Assembly (NCBI RefSeq): GCF_901709675.1
Contig: NC_051090.1
Span: forward strand, 4,828,342 to 4,892,341
Reading direction: 5' to 3'
Length of the DNA stretch: 64,000 nt
Origin: Syngnathus acus
Lineage: Eukaryota > Chordata > Actinopteri > Syngnathiformes > Syngnathidae
This document shows, piece after piece, positions 1 through 58,165 of this stretch. The translations under genes were made by a program, and so were the position numbers. Positions within the stretch are counted from its first letter, which is position 1. Each line of letters begins with the position of its first letter. The notes beneath the pieces are model-generated. The model was not told the DNA's origin and searched no databases. It saw only the letters and a list, made by a program, of their open reading frames with translations.

Positions 1-1262
1 ATGCGCTTTCCCGCCTCGTCTCCCTGAGTGGCGTGTGTTATTAGCGCCGGGTTCACCGGGAAGCCATTCCAGCGTTCCTTCTCCTCATCGGAAGGAGGAG
101 GCTACGACCTTGAGATTCCCTCCGACACCATCTCCTCCTCCACCACCTCCTCACGTCTCCTTCATCAGTCAGCCTGACAAAATGTCTTCAACCTCTGTCT
201 GCTTACACTTACCGCATCTGGCTGCGCTCCCGACCCGAATGAGGGGCTCTAAATAATATATCGCCGCCGGAGCAGGTGCCCATCGCCGGGGCATCGAAAC
301 CCTCAGATCACATCGGGCCTTGCCATGAAACTTTCATCGCTACAATCCTCACGCGGGTAACCGTTCGATCCCGCAGACGAGAACGATTCACAGGTCAAAA
401 CAACCTCGGATATGTTCTTGACCCACTTCCATATCTCCATTCAAGAAACAATATCTAAAATAGTCCTCACATGCTTTCAACTAATTACAACTCTTTCCCA
501 ATAGCCAGGAATGATTCATATAGCTGTCCAAACAATTAACAAGTCATTACGTTGCCTTTAAGGACTACTTTATTGACAAACTGGGCCTCCAGGTATACTA
601 TAAGTAGCTATAAACAATAACATCTTCTCTTTGAAGAGCATCGAATGACAGCCTTCGGTTCTCTAATAATACAAGGCTTTAGTCCTTATGGCAGCCGATG
701 AGACGGCCCCCCCTCCCAATATGCTCCAAGCCTCGTTTGCGCTCCTTCTGCTGGAACCAATGTGCTCACAAAGTGCTTTTCAGTATCCCTCTCCGAATAT
801 GTTGCCTTCGCACCTCTCAGTCACGGAAGTCCAATTCCGCACTTATATCGTCTTATTGAGACCCGGTCACGTATGTCACTCCGATGTAGCAGGAAGTTTT
901 TTTTTTTTTGTGTGTGTGAATGCAGTGTTGATATCTGGTACTTGACTGCGCTCTTCACGCCGCTCCGCATTGTTGTGCTCGCATCCTCGACAGCGGCGTT
1001 CCGCACGCCGCAGGGACGTGGCCGAGTGCCACCGAGGCTCTTTGGCTCCGAGCTGGAGAGCTTTACGGCGCGCATTTACAACCCGTCCGTCGTGTATGTT
1101 ATCTTTATACTGTAAAATCTTGGTTATCCCGCCGCCGTCCTATTGCAAGGATGATTCGTCACCAGTTGTGTTTGGCCAATTTGAATGCATCATCGAGAAA
1201 TAACACTTGAACAAAATAAGAATAAATAAAAAAACACTTTTTTCTTTCTTTGTGTTTTACAG
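1..1262 (+). other. SSBP4 intron 1 (3' part)
   Basis: No exon, RNA gene or confident repeat was seen apart from a T-run (898-909). The branch/pyrimidine region aaaacacttttttctttctttgtgttttacag precedes exon 2. Confidence 0.6.
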
Positions 1263-44680
<43,418 letters not shown>

Positions 44681-44816
44681 TTCGTTTTTTTTTTATTTTA
44701 TCTTTTATTTTACTTTTTCATCTCCCTTTTACCCTCTCCCCCCTCACCCACGGTGCGTCTTGCATTGCCCTCTTCCCCTTTTCCTCCCTCGTCCGTGTGG
44801 ATCGGCCGGCGCGCAG

Positions 44817-44897
44817 CCCCTCGGGATGCCCATGGACAGCAGGACCCCCCTCAAGGGCCCCCATCCCAACGTCTGTAAAATGGGCGTAAGAACATGA
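44817..44897 (+). other. Possible alternative 3' exon of SSBP4
   Basis: Within the SSBP4 3' UTR an acceptor-like pyrimidine tract ending gcgcgcag (44809-44816) precedes an open stretch. That stretch is in the phase left by exon 16. It would encode a 26-residue tail beginning PLGMPMDSRTPLKGPHPN, ending at TGA 44895-44897. A good donor-like GTAAGA lies at 44886, so 44817-44885 (69 nt) could also be an internal exon. I know no SSBP isoform with this tail. It may be chance in GC-rich UTR. Confidence 0.25.
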
Positions 44898-45243
44898 GAC
44901 TTTCTTCCTCGCCTGCTGCGACCACTCTCCCCCCTGATCGCTCATCGTCATGAGCCTTGGAGCACCCCCCCCGAAAAAAAAATCGCCCCCAGTCCATTCA
45001 ACCAGTCATGAAGCTCAGCAATGGCACAGCCCCCCCAAAAATCTTTTGTGAAATCTTGACATATTCTGCTGCATTCAAGACCCATTGGGAAATATGCCAG
45101 TCAGCACTCAGATGGTTTCGATTGAAAAATTACACAAAAATACTAGGCCAGTATTTGTTTTATTTTTGTTGTTTTTAAAAAAATAAATACTATCTATATA
45201 CATGTACATACATCATGTGTACATACCGGTACAAAGATACATA

Positions 45244-45600
45244 CTTGATGTACCGTGGCTATAAAAAGCCTACTAGAACATCTCAACATTATTTGGGGTT
45301 CATCAGGCCCCCTTTAAATGGTAGCAGGTGTGTACTGACTCCCATGTAATGTGGGTTTAAATGTGACTGCTTCGTTCTGAACACAGCCACATCCTAGTTA
45401 CGAGGGTGTGCACACTTATGCAACCTATTATCTCAGTTCTTTAACTTTACTATTCTGTTTTGAAAAGTTAAAATAAATCAATAACACCCGATGGACATGA
45501 TTCAATACATTGATTTTTTCTTGTAGGCTCATGTTTTTAAAAATCTCAAACACCATTTGGACAAGGGTGTGTAGACTTTTTATATGCACGGTACATCAAG
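45244..45600. mobile_element. Tc1/mariner-like MITE with terminal inverted repeats
   Basis: The left end reads CTTGATGTACCGTGGCTATA then AAAAGCCTAC. The reverse complement of the right end reads CTTGATGTACCGTGCATATA then AAAAGTCTAC. The ends therefore match over about 30 bp with few differences. The inside has no transposase ORF and carries the fish-typical 'agggtgtgcacacttatgca' and 'gggtgtgtagactttttata' motifs. Length is about 0.36 kb and TA dinucleotides flank the CCGTG core. It lies in the SSBP4 3' UTR. The Tc1/mariner class is inferred from the TA and TIR style. Confidence 0.7.
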
Positions 45601-47006
45601 GTACATCGTGATGTCCGCCAAGTCCGTAAGTAGCAACTCTGAACTGAAGCAGCTTAATCCAGTATGAGGTCATATAAACTTCTGGTTTGTAGAATACAGC
45701 ATATCTTCAAATCAGCCATTCCTCCACTAACAGATTTGTGTAAATATTTAACCTGCATTGTTCTTTTTATTCATCGATGCAAACAATTGTGCCTGTAAAT
45801 CCCTAAAATGTATTTTCCATGCCCTCAAATCTGTTTTTTTTTTATGTCGTTTAATCTCGCCTATTTTTTAATTCAATTTTGCCCATTGATATGAAGGAGT
45901 GTTAGCGCCACTCTGTAAAGAAAATGTGAGGATTTAACAAAAATTTAATTATTTTAAGAGATGAAATAAAGTTGGAATAACATGAGAATTAGGTTCAAAC
46001 GTATGACTGAAATTTTCATTTTACAAGGCCTTAATACTCCTTCTTACATTAACCATCCAGACAATTGGAACAGTGATAGAAAAAGCCAGGTGATTCTTTC
46101 TTAGTTTTTTTTCTTTCATTTTGATTTGATGTATTCGCCGGTCTGAATAATGCACAGAATGTTCCCAGAATCTATGTAACATGATTCCTCCTGTACATTT
46201 GGCCCAATTTTTAAGGGATAAAAAAATGATATTATAACGTATGTGCTGGGTGGATATCCAAGATTTAGCTCCCAGAGGAAGCCAGTGGGGGGGAGACACT
46301 CGCCGGTCAACATAATGACACCCAACCTTCCCTTTCTTCCCTCGAGTGTCATCCCCCTTATTATTTTTTTGTTCCCGTTTTTGTAAATACTGTACAATGC
46401 ATTTTGATATCATGGACATGTTTTGATATGTCAGTCACTACCGATGAGTACAGCTGAGAGTAAATTATTAATGAAACTGTCCATGTTTTCTTTCATAGAG
46501 GAGAAAGGACGCCCGTTGACTATTTGGCTCATATGTGACGAAATGTCCAAAACAAAACGTTCTAGGACACACCAATGACTAGAAGTTCTAATTAAAACCT
46601 GACCTCATGTTACAATTTTTAATATGAAGGATTTTTCATTTTGAGCCGGTTCAAACAGGAGTTTGTTTTGAAATGAACATGAGGTGATAAAAAAAAAAAA
46701 AAAAAACGGTGTTCTTTGCTATGGAGTCCTGTATAGACACTCTCTCAGTCCTCTGTGTATATGGATCATCTCTGTACTTCTATTGTGATGTATAATACTG
46801 TACCATTAGGAGTAAGATCTGCTGGTCATGTTGAGTGTGGGAGGGGGCGGGGCTTGGGGGTATCATGGGAAAGGGGAGGGAGGGGGGGACATAATGGATT
46901 CTCCTGCAGTGTTCAATATGAAGCAGTCTGTCTCCTGGTTTGCTTTGTATTTCATGCTAGGATAGTTGGGAATCTTGTCTTAGGGCCGTAGATGTCTTGT
47001 GTAGGT

Positions 47007-47012
47007 AATAAA
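47007..47012 (+). promoter_or_regulatory. ssbp4: SSBP4 distal poly(A) signal AATAAA
   Basis: The canonical hexamer is followed within 20-30 nt by a U/GU-rich element (ttctttgtatgtttctttatattgt region). A second AATAAA at 47119-47124 is an alternative. It is about 460 nt before the FKBP8 promoter signals. Confidence 0.5.
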
Positions 47013-47029
47013 GATGTTCTTTGTATGTT

Positions 47030-47464
47030 TCTTTATATTGTAAAGTTTCTTTAGACTGAAAGGAGGAGGGAAAAAACAAGATCATTTGCTTATCAGAAAG
47101 AAGAAACAATGTATCAATAATAAATGTCATTTGATTTTTTTTCCCCCTCATTGTTTGAATCTCTTCTGCAAAACGCTACAGTCACATAGTTATATTTAAT
47201 TTTACATAGTTGCCTCATCAGGTGAATTTAAAAAATACATGTAATACATCATTGAGTCTGGTTTAGTTGAGGATGATGTGAGAAATAAACACAAGTTTAC
47301 CCATTCTCAGCATTACGTAAAGGGATTTTGTTGCGCAGACTGTCAATTCTACCGAAGAAGTATGATAATAAGTCAATACGGCAATTTATAATAAATAAAC
47401 GTTAGCTTTTATTTTGAAAGTCTCCGCCGTCATTACTGTCAAGACTAGCGGTAGTGAAAGTTTC
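47030..47464. other. SSBP4-FKBP8 intergenic gap
   Basis: About 0.43 kb of A/T-rich DNA contains a second AATAAA (47119-47124). No ORF with homology, RNA gene or clear repeat is seen. The two genes are in tandem on the same strand. Confidence 0.5.
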
Positions 47465-47567
47465 ACCGGAAGTGGGGGTGATTTGTTACAACACAAGAAG
47501 GCTGCCTGACTTTCATTGTCGATTGAATGAAGCGTTGTGCTGCCACCACAATCCCAAGTGTTCACAG
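47465..47567 (+). promoter_or_regulatory. fkbp8: FKBP8 promoter/ETS site and probable non-coding exon 1
   Basis: ACCGGAAGTG (47465-47474) is a strong ETS/GABP-type site, typical of TATA-less housekeeping promoters. Downstream, ttcacag|gtaagc gives a consensus donor at 47568. A matching acceptor, acgttttgcag, ends at 47941, so 47942-47979 would be the 5' UTR of the coding exon. No ATG-initiated reading frame of note is present. The transcription start is inferred. Confidence 0.5.
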
Positions 47568-47882
47568 GTAAGCTATACATCTAAACACCTGCGTTCATTT
47601 TGACCGGACGCTATTAAGTAGCATAAAACGTCACTAGCGTTAGCCAGTTAGCTTCCAAGCATAACCACATCAAGGCCAGCTGACACGAGACCAGCTATCC
47701 TTGAAGAAAGCGTGGGAGAACTTTCTAGAAACTTCCAGAAACGTAATGAAGGCTTGGAAATAGTGATGTCTTGTTCACGTTTTATTAAGTTAAGAGTTAA
47801 TTGTGGCCGCTTAAGGGTACGTTGAGAGGAAAAACTAAGCGGTTCGATATGTTTGAAATCCTCACGAACGGAACCTAGATTT

Positions 47883-47893
47883 GTGACGTCATC
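47883..47893. promoter_or_regulatory. CRE/ATF palindrome in FKBP8 5' intron
   Basis: GTGACGTCATC contains the full TGACGTCA CREB/ATF site. It sits 90 bp upstream of the FKBP8 start codon, and the same 11-mer occurs at the ELL promoter (53139-53149). Binding is inferred. Confidence 0.5.
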
Positions 47894-47979
47894 AAACGCA
47901 TTGTTGATATCGGGGATTCAATTTGCTTTAACGTTTTGCAGCTCACTTTAGCAACTCAATTTTATGACTGGGAAATATA

Positions 47980-51503
<3,524 letters not shown>

Positions 51504-52588
51504 AGCCCCCCCTCTCGCCTTTTTTTTGGCTAGTGAACGGACCAAGAAAGAAGCACATCTGGTACTGAGGACATGTCAATACAGTCAATCGGATGTTTGC
51601 CGAGTTAGAGAATTGCCGTCTGTTCATGGGAAGTTAGATGTACGCATATCTGTATTTGTATGTTCCCAATTCTTATAGCAGCTGTTAATCTGTAATTGTC
51701 TCTTTCTACCAAAAGACCGCTTACTATTCAAAGCAAAGACGGCCTGCTTGAAGTACAGTTATAAAAAGCTCAAAACCATTGACAGTACTCCATAAATGTT
51801 CACAATACATCTAATTAAGTGAATTTGCATATATTTGCTTACCGCTGTTTTTTTTTTTTCTTTTTATGCTAAGGCCAAAGCTGAGTCTGATACAAATATA
51901 ATTGTGACTAATACCCATGTTGAAATGAGGGGAGGAGCTTCATTTAGTCATTTGGATGGGAAACTAGTGTTTGTTTTTCCTTGTGTATAATGAGGTGGTT
52001 CACTAATGCACTATTTAATGTCTGTCCACCACTTCAATATGGCCCAAGTCTTTTCAGTTTGTATTTGAGAGAATGTGTGCGTTGAAAATGGTACAAGGTA
52101 TGGTGCGCTTAGCTAAAACATCCAAAGCTAAACCCTTCAGAACACTGCAAGGTGATCTGGAATGCGGGTAAACAGTCCTACCTCGCTTTTGTCGTCATTA
52201 ACACAGGTAACGATCCCAAATGGAAGTTGGAAGTATGCTCTCTCCGCATATAGTAATTAACAATTCCAATTGATGACGCTTATTGCTGTGACGATCAGGG
52301 TGGAGTGCAGCTACGCCAAATTTTGACACTGCAGAAAGTCGATTTATTGTGGACATTTTTTGTCACCTATACCTCAGGTTTTGACCATTTAAGACCAAAT
52401 GTTGACGAGTCCATGAGTGGAGCGTGTGATGTATTTTGTTTCCTTCCTAAGTGTTAAGTTCCTCTACTGTCACTGCTTGTAGTAAATGCACACATCCCGC
52501 ACTTGAATGAATCTGCTCTTAATTCAACAAATGCCAACAACAGTGACCATTTTCGTGTGATTGTAAATTTTATAAACATCAGAATAAA
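51504..52588 (+). other. fkbp8: FKBP8 3' UTR and poly(A) signal
   Basis: After the stop no coding homology continues. AATAAA at 52583-52588 is followed by T-rich and then tgtgtgctggt sequence, a good cleavage context. The implied UTR is about 1.1 kb. Weak repeat-like A/T stretches occur but nothing else was recognised. Confidence 0.65.
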
Positions 52589-52605
52589 GTTTTTTTTCCC
52601 TGTCA

Positions 52606-53138
52606 TCACATCTGTGTGCTGGTTTATTTTAGGACCTAAAGAGGATGAGCACCATTCTAATAGACATACCTCCAAATTATTGGAATGTTTTTTTATTTTT
52701 AAATCTGAATAGGAAAAAATGGCTTTCAGGTTTGACCAATTGTGTATTTTAGTCAAGTCAAATCGAATGTATTTATATAGCCCTTAAAGAAAAGTCTTAA
52801 GGGTTTTACGTGCCCATATGTAGGTTTGAATCATTTGTGTAATACACGTTTGCCTAATTATGACGTAAACATGATCTAATACCTCCCACACATAAATCGA
52901 GCCTGCCTGAACGTGTTTTTCAACTAAGTGCTTTTTACCGTAATCTTTTTTTACACATGAAACAAAGTGAGGGTTTGTTTGACAGATTTTTGTAATTGCT
53001 GTAGGTCGCTTTTTTCCCTCTAAACCCTTTTAAATATTTGAAAACTATAACTAGATAAGTATTTTGTCCCTTTTAATTTGTTATCTCAATTTGACGCGCT
53101 CATAGGTGGGCGTGTCAATTAAAAAGAAATGTGCTGTC
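52606..53138. other. FKBP8-ELL intergenic gap
   Basis: About 0.5 kb of A/T-rich DNA lies between the FKBP8 poly(A) site and the ELL promoter. It contains a 'caagtcaaatcgaatgtatttatatagccctt' type stretch (about 52753-52790), which looks like a common fish repeat end. No gene was seen. Confidence 0.45.
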
Positions 53139-53301
53139 GTGACGTCATCGCGTGACGACAGTATTTGACTAGCCAATTCTAAAGAAACGGGAATTATCCG
53201 TTTACGGCACAAGTGCGCGCGTGCTCCGTGCGTGCGCGTCTATGCTTGTGTGTGCGTGTGTGTGTAGCGGCGGCGGTGGGAACGGCAGCCAAGATGGCGG
53301 C
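53139..53301 (+). promoter_or_regulatory. ell: ELL promoter region: CRE, CCAAT and YY1-type start site
   Basis: GTGACGTCATC (53139-53149) contains a full CRE. CCAAT is at 53173-53177. AAGATGGCGGC (53291-53301) is a textbook YY1 site overlapping the ATG. No TATA box is evident and the region is CpG-rich. The 5' UTR probably starts between about 53180 and 53280; this is inferred. Confidence 0.55.
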
Positions 53302-56300
53302 GCTGAAAGAGGAGCGGAGCTACGGGCTGTCCTGTGGAAGAGTGAGCAACGGCAGCAATGTCTCCGTCTTCCACGTCAAACTCACTGACAGCGCGCTGAA
53401 GGCCTTCGAGGGTTACCGGGGCGGCAAGGTAAGAGCACCGCCGGCCCCGGCGAAGCGAGACAATTCGGGTTGAGGTGAGGCAGGGAGGGGGGTTTGTTGG
53501 AAGTGTGTCCGCGAGGCTGTGACAGGCGGCGGCGGTGGTAGTAAAGCCCGAATGTGGACGGTGGGAGGGGGTCGGTCCACTCCAACTTGCTAACCCCCCT
53601 CTTGAGCCCCGACAGGCGGCCACACCAAGGGAGTTTAGCGGCCCCACGGTTCTCCTACTGAGCCGCTTGACTTGAATGTGGCAGCTAGCTTTTTTTAACC
53701 AGCAACAGCCAGACTTGAGTCTGAAATTGACACTGGACACTCAAGTTTCATATTTTATTTCATTTTATTTTATTGGGGGGTTATTTCCCCTCCCTGGCTA
53801 GCTTGAGAAATATCATATTTCACTCCAAACTTGTTTCCAGAAAGTTTGTTAAGCTGTCAAAACAGTCTGGTGAAGCAGCCAGCAAGTGACCACACCATCA
53901 GTGGTATCTTATTAAAAAAAAAAAACTATTATATAGTGGTGTTCTGATTTATGAGTTTAATTGGTTCCACGACCACCCTCGTAACTCACATCACTCATCT
54001 CAAATCAAACCTCCCCAGTGAAATGAATTGAACTGCCATTAATCCGTTCCAAACGCTCCTCCCCAGCAAACAAAATTTTTTAAAACGATTAATCAGATTA
54101 AAAAACACGTCCGAATGGACAAATTAAGATTCAGTTAGTATTTTTTAGGAGGAGGTCTTAAAAAGTTGGTTGTCATAGTCATGATGGCCAACTAAAAGAA
54201 ACCATAAGTATGATGTGGCCCTCAACAAAAATGAGTTTGATGCTGCTGCTTTGATTTGTGCAAATAGCTCTGCCATGCTGAAGCTTCTGCTACTTGCCCA
54301 GAGGATTGCCTTCTAACATTTCAGCCTCTATAAATATTTGACAGGGAAAACCTAGCTGGTCAGGAGAAGTAGGCCTTATCTTCTCATGCAATGTTTGTGT
54401 ACAGCGCCACTGACAGCTGATAAGCACCAACGATGAATTGTGGCGACTAATTACCTTCCTGTTTGTAGTTTAGTTTGGAAATACAGTCCTGATATTTTCA
54501 TTGGAGTGAATATTTGTGTCGTGAAATTCACACGGCATTGTGTTTGTGTATCCTTTTTGGGGGGAGGTAGAAACATTTCAAAACCATTTTTGCAGTATTG
54601 TCATGGTGGTATTTTATTTGTTTTATATTTTACATCGAGCTTGCTTGTGTTAAAGGGACTGTTTTTTTTTATTTTTATTTTTACAATGTAAACCATTCAT
54701 GTAGTGATGCTGTCCAGTAGCATTATGGAGGGTTGGGGGATTGTTTACGATGTCGTCCAATGTGAAACAGCAGCCGTCAAGCAGTGAGACGACCCCGGAG
54801 TGTTTTGATGCTTCCTGTTTGAGACGTGACTGTCAGCTGGTTGTGCTCTCATTACGGCAGCAGCGGCAAATGATCCCTGCCACCTCTTGCTATGCCCTCG
54901 ATTCTACCTTAGAAGGTGGAAAATTGCCAGCTGCACTTTTATACAGACATGCGTCACGGCAGGAAAATAGCAGCTTTGAGTTTACAGGCAGTGTAAAATG
55001 GGGCAGCAGTGACTTGCAGAGTCAGATAATTTACTAAAAACATACGCCCAGAACAAAGGTATTCATTCAAAAGACGGAAAGTTTAGTCTGAACTACTGGC
55101 CTGGCATGCCTATTGAAATTTTACAGTTTTCTGGCATTTTATTCAGGTATGTGTGCACTTGAAAATGACCATGTTGTTGAATCTGAAGCAGCCTCAGAAG
55201 TGTATATTGGAACCTCCCACTTGCAAGTTCACCTATTCGCAGATGTTTATATTTTGATTTAGTTTGTTTTTCCACTTTGTCGCGTTCCCTCAAAAAGTCC
55301 CAGGTTATTTCCGACAATGCGCCAATTTCTTGGCAAAGCCGTGCGAATGCGCCTTTGTTTGACAATGATTCAAATTAGCATTGTTGGGGTTTAGCGTGAA
55401 ATCTGAGTGTCATTGTTGTTGCGTCTTTTGTTAAGCACGACATTTTTGACATTCAGCTATAATTTGCCATTTTCAATGGAAACCTCGGAAATCCAGTCAT
55501 CCGAGCCATCTATGCCTTTCTTAGTATTTTTCATCCGTTTTATTTTCATCGATTGGGAATGTGATACTTTTCATGATACAGACAATAGGCTTGATGTGTG
55601 TGGCAGTGGCGATGAGCTTTGGTCGGTAGCTTGAAGCGGGTTAGCATGTGCCACTGCAATGGTTATTTAAGGAATGCTGACTCTCCAGTTTCAGCTGATC
55701 ATGGGACAGGGCGAGCGAGAGGAATGACCCTACCCGCTTGGGCCAAATACGACTCGAAATGTCACAGTAGTCCTCGCTCGTGTGGCAACCGGCGATCGCG
55801 TCACCCCCACCCCCGGGTGTCACGCCAGCCACACTCCCTGACCCACAACACCAAAGCGGCGGCGCGTACGTCACGCGTTGCCTCGGGCATGCTTTTAAGG
55901 CCCAGCGCTCTGCCAGCAGAGTGAGTTTATGCACACGCAGGTAAGCTCATGTCACGCGAATGATCTTCTGTCACTCATTAGGGAAGTACTAATGAAACAA
56001 TCAATGGCCAGACTTGTCTTAAAGATTTTCTGTTCTTTATTGGCATAGGGAGAATAGAGAAACAGATAGATGCCCAAAAGAGTGAATTTCTTCAGTGTTT
56101 TCATATTTTGAGTCACAGCAAAAGATGATGATGTATAAAATGTTTGTTGGGCATCGCCGTCAACAGAACAAGGCAGGAGATGCGAGCATTGGGTGTTAAA
56201 TATAACACCTCTGTCCCAGCAACACGGGATTCCCTGACACGCTAATGTCGCCCCATCTCTGTTAGCGCTTTTGCTACTGCTTCTAGCTGGCAGCCCCGTC

Positions 56301-58165
56301 CGCGGCCTTGTCATCGATCCCACGGTCCGGACCTGTACTCTGTCCCCAAGCTTAGCTCTCTGGAACATTCTGGGATCAGGTCCCACAAAATAGTGGCATG
56401 TCAGCAGCCTATTCAAACGAACGGGCTGATGGTAGCACTATGTTTGCGCAGCCGGGAGGGGGCTGGAGGGAGTCTGGACTGCTAAAAGTGGTGCGGCGGC
56501 GGCAGCGGCGTTGAGGCTTGACCTAGGAGGGCGGCTCCATGAAAGGCCCGGTCGGTGTTCCTGGATAGGTTCTTGATGATTGCACTGTGCTCGGCTCAAG
56601 AAAGTGAACTGCTCTTTTGCCAGAAAGAAAATGGCCACAATTGCCCCCCCCAAAACTGTTTTATATAGAAGTGCAGCGATTAATCGATTACTTAATTAAT
56701 CAGTATTGATTTTTGATTTTTAAAATGTTTTCTGATCCAATTCATTGACTAGACAAAAATAATTGATAAAATTACAATTCGTTTCAGTCCTGGTTTTCTA
56801 CTGTATCCACTAAAAAGCAGTGGAGTTTGGAATAAAACTCTGATTTATGATTTATTTAAAGGCGGAACTTTCAACATTTTTTGACGAGACGTGTTACTTC
56901 CCTAATTTCATAATTTCACCACTTTCCAGCAAATGTTTGACCTTAAGTGAATTAATTGTGCAGCGAATTATGCAAGCAAGGTGCTTTCTGAGCAAGTAGC
57001 TGTCACATGGCCTGTGGAGTTTGCAGAACCAGCTTCACTTAGTCTGTCAGGAATGTCAGGGCAGGATTTGCAGCCAATTACAATTTCTTTTGTTTTCTTC
57101 TCAAATGCAAATGACAGCCAGTACAAGCTCTGAAAAGACTTCATGACACCTCCGAGTCATTTTGAACAATTCGAAGTCAATTGATTGATCAGACTCGAGT
57201 GACAAGTCGCAACAACTCGTGACTACCGTTAACGTTTTTGTCGCATTTCACTCGTGACCTCGATTGGTCAACTATACATTCCGGGGGGAAAAAAAGCCGA
57301 TTGAAGATGAAATCAAGTTGATTATAGGCTTGAGAAAAGCGAGAGTGGATGCTACGTATGCCAGAGTACAAAGCGTGATTGACTTGACCTCGCCTGAACT
57401 TCGAGTTGAACCGTGTGGGAGGGGGAGCAGCTCATTTGACTTCCTCTTTGTGGTGTGTGTGTGCGTGCGTGTCCTCACTCTTTGCTGGAATATGAGTCAA
57501 ATTTCTCCGTTTTTCTGCAAAGAATGCCGTTTTAATTGGCATTGACATCAAAATAAAAACTGATTTTTTAATTTTTTTTATAATGTCAATGCTAACTAGG
57601 TCATGTTAATGCATCACACCAAATTAGTCCCTCCTTCCATTTTCTTCTTTTAATCTGGGTTGTGATGAAGCACAAAACCTCACCAAATTTCCAACTCGAC
57701 ACGCCGCACAAAGACAGCAGAAAATCGTTCATCTTTTTTTTTCCCGCCCTTCTCCCTCTCTGGTAATGGTGACAAATGATTGCGTGTCACTAGCGGGCTA
57801 GACTGTGTGTATTCTGCTGCGAGTGTGGTTGAAAGTATTCGGATCATGTCAGCGGTTGGCTCCCACTATTGTCTGCGTGAAGAACCCCAATCATCAGTCA
57901 CGTGTCCCAAGAACAAAATATTAGCACACTTGCTTGCCTACGTTACGCTCAGCTCGCTATTGATTATTGACGACAGCTCGTAGATGTTATTGTCTACGTA
58001 CAAATATAACTTGCCCATTTGAATTTAGTGAATTGATGATGTTAGTTTAAAAAAAAAAAAAATGTGTTGGGTGAATTGTACAAATTGATGACATTTGTCC
58101 TTTTTCTTCACTTATTTTAGGTCCGGTCATCACAACCATTGATCACATTTAATGGAAACCAAGGG
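53294..58165 (+). CDS. ell: ELL exons 1-2
   Basis: Exon 1 (45 codons) encodes [20 protein letters not shown], then [20 protein letters not shown] and YRGGK. Exon 2 (58121-58165, 15 codons) encodes [15 protein letters not shown], aligning with the human SLRPSIRFQGSQG block. The exon 2 match is looser than the others, but its frame and junctions (ttattttag, gtaagt) are clean. The start codon is in GCCAAGATGG, an excellent Kozak context. Intron 1 is 4.7 kb. Confidence 0.92.

Larger units (their letters stand above)
44681..47012 (+). other. ssbp4: SSBP4 3' UTR
   Basis: There is no further coding homology after the stop, apart from the possible alternative exon at 44817. Possible poly(A) signals are AATAAA at 45182-45187 (proximal), 47007-47012, and 47119-47124. 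The 47007 signal is followed by a T/G-rich stretch and fits a long UTR of about 2.3 kb. A TIR-bearing MITE sits inside (45244-45600). Exact ends cannot be fixed without transcript data. Confidence 0.6.

Noticed and set aside
1-1262. Search for SSBP4 exon 1
   Set aside because: No MYAKGKGS-like coding start or matching donor (AA|gt) is visible; it must be upstream.
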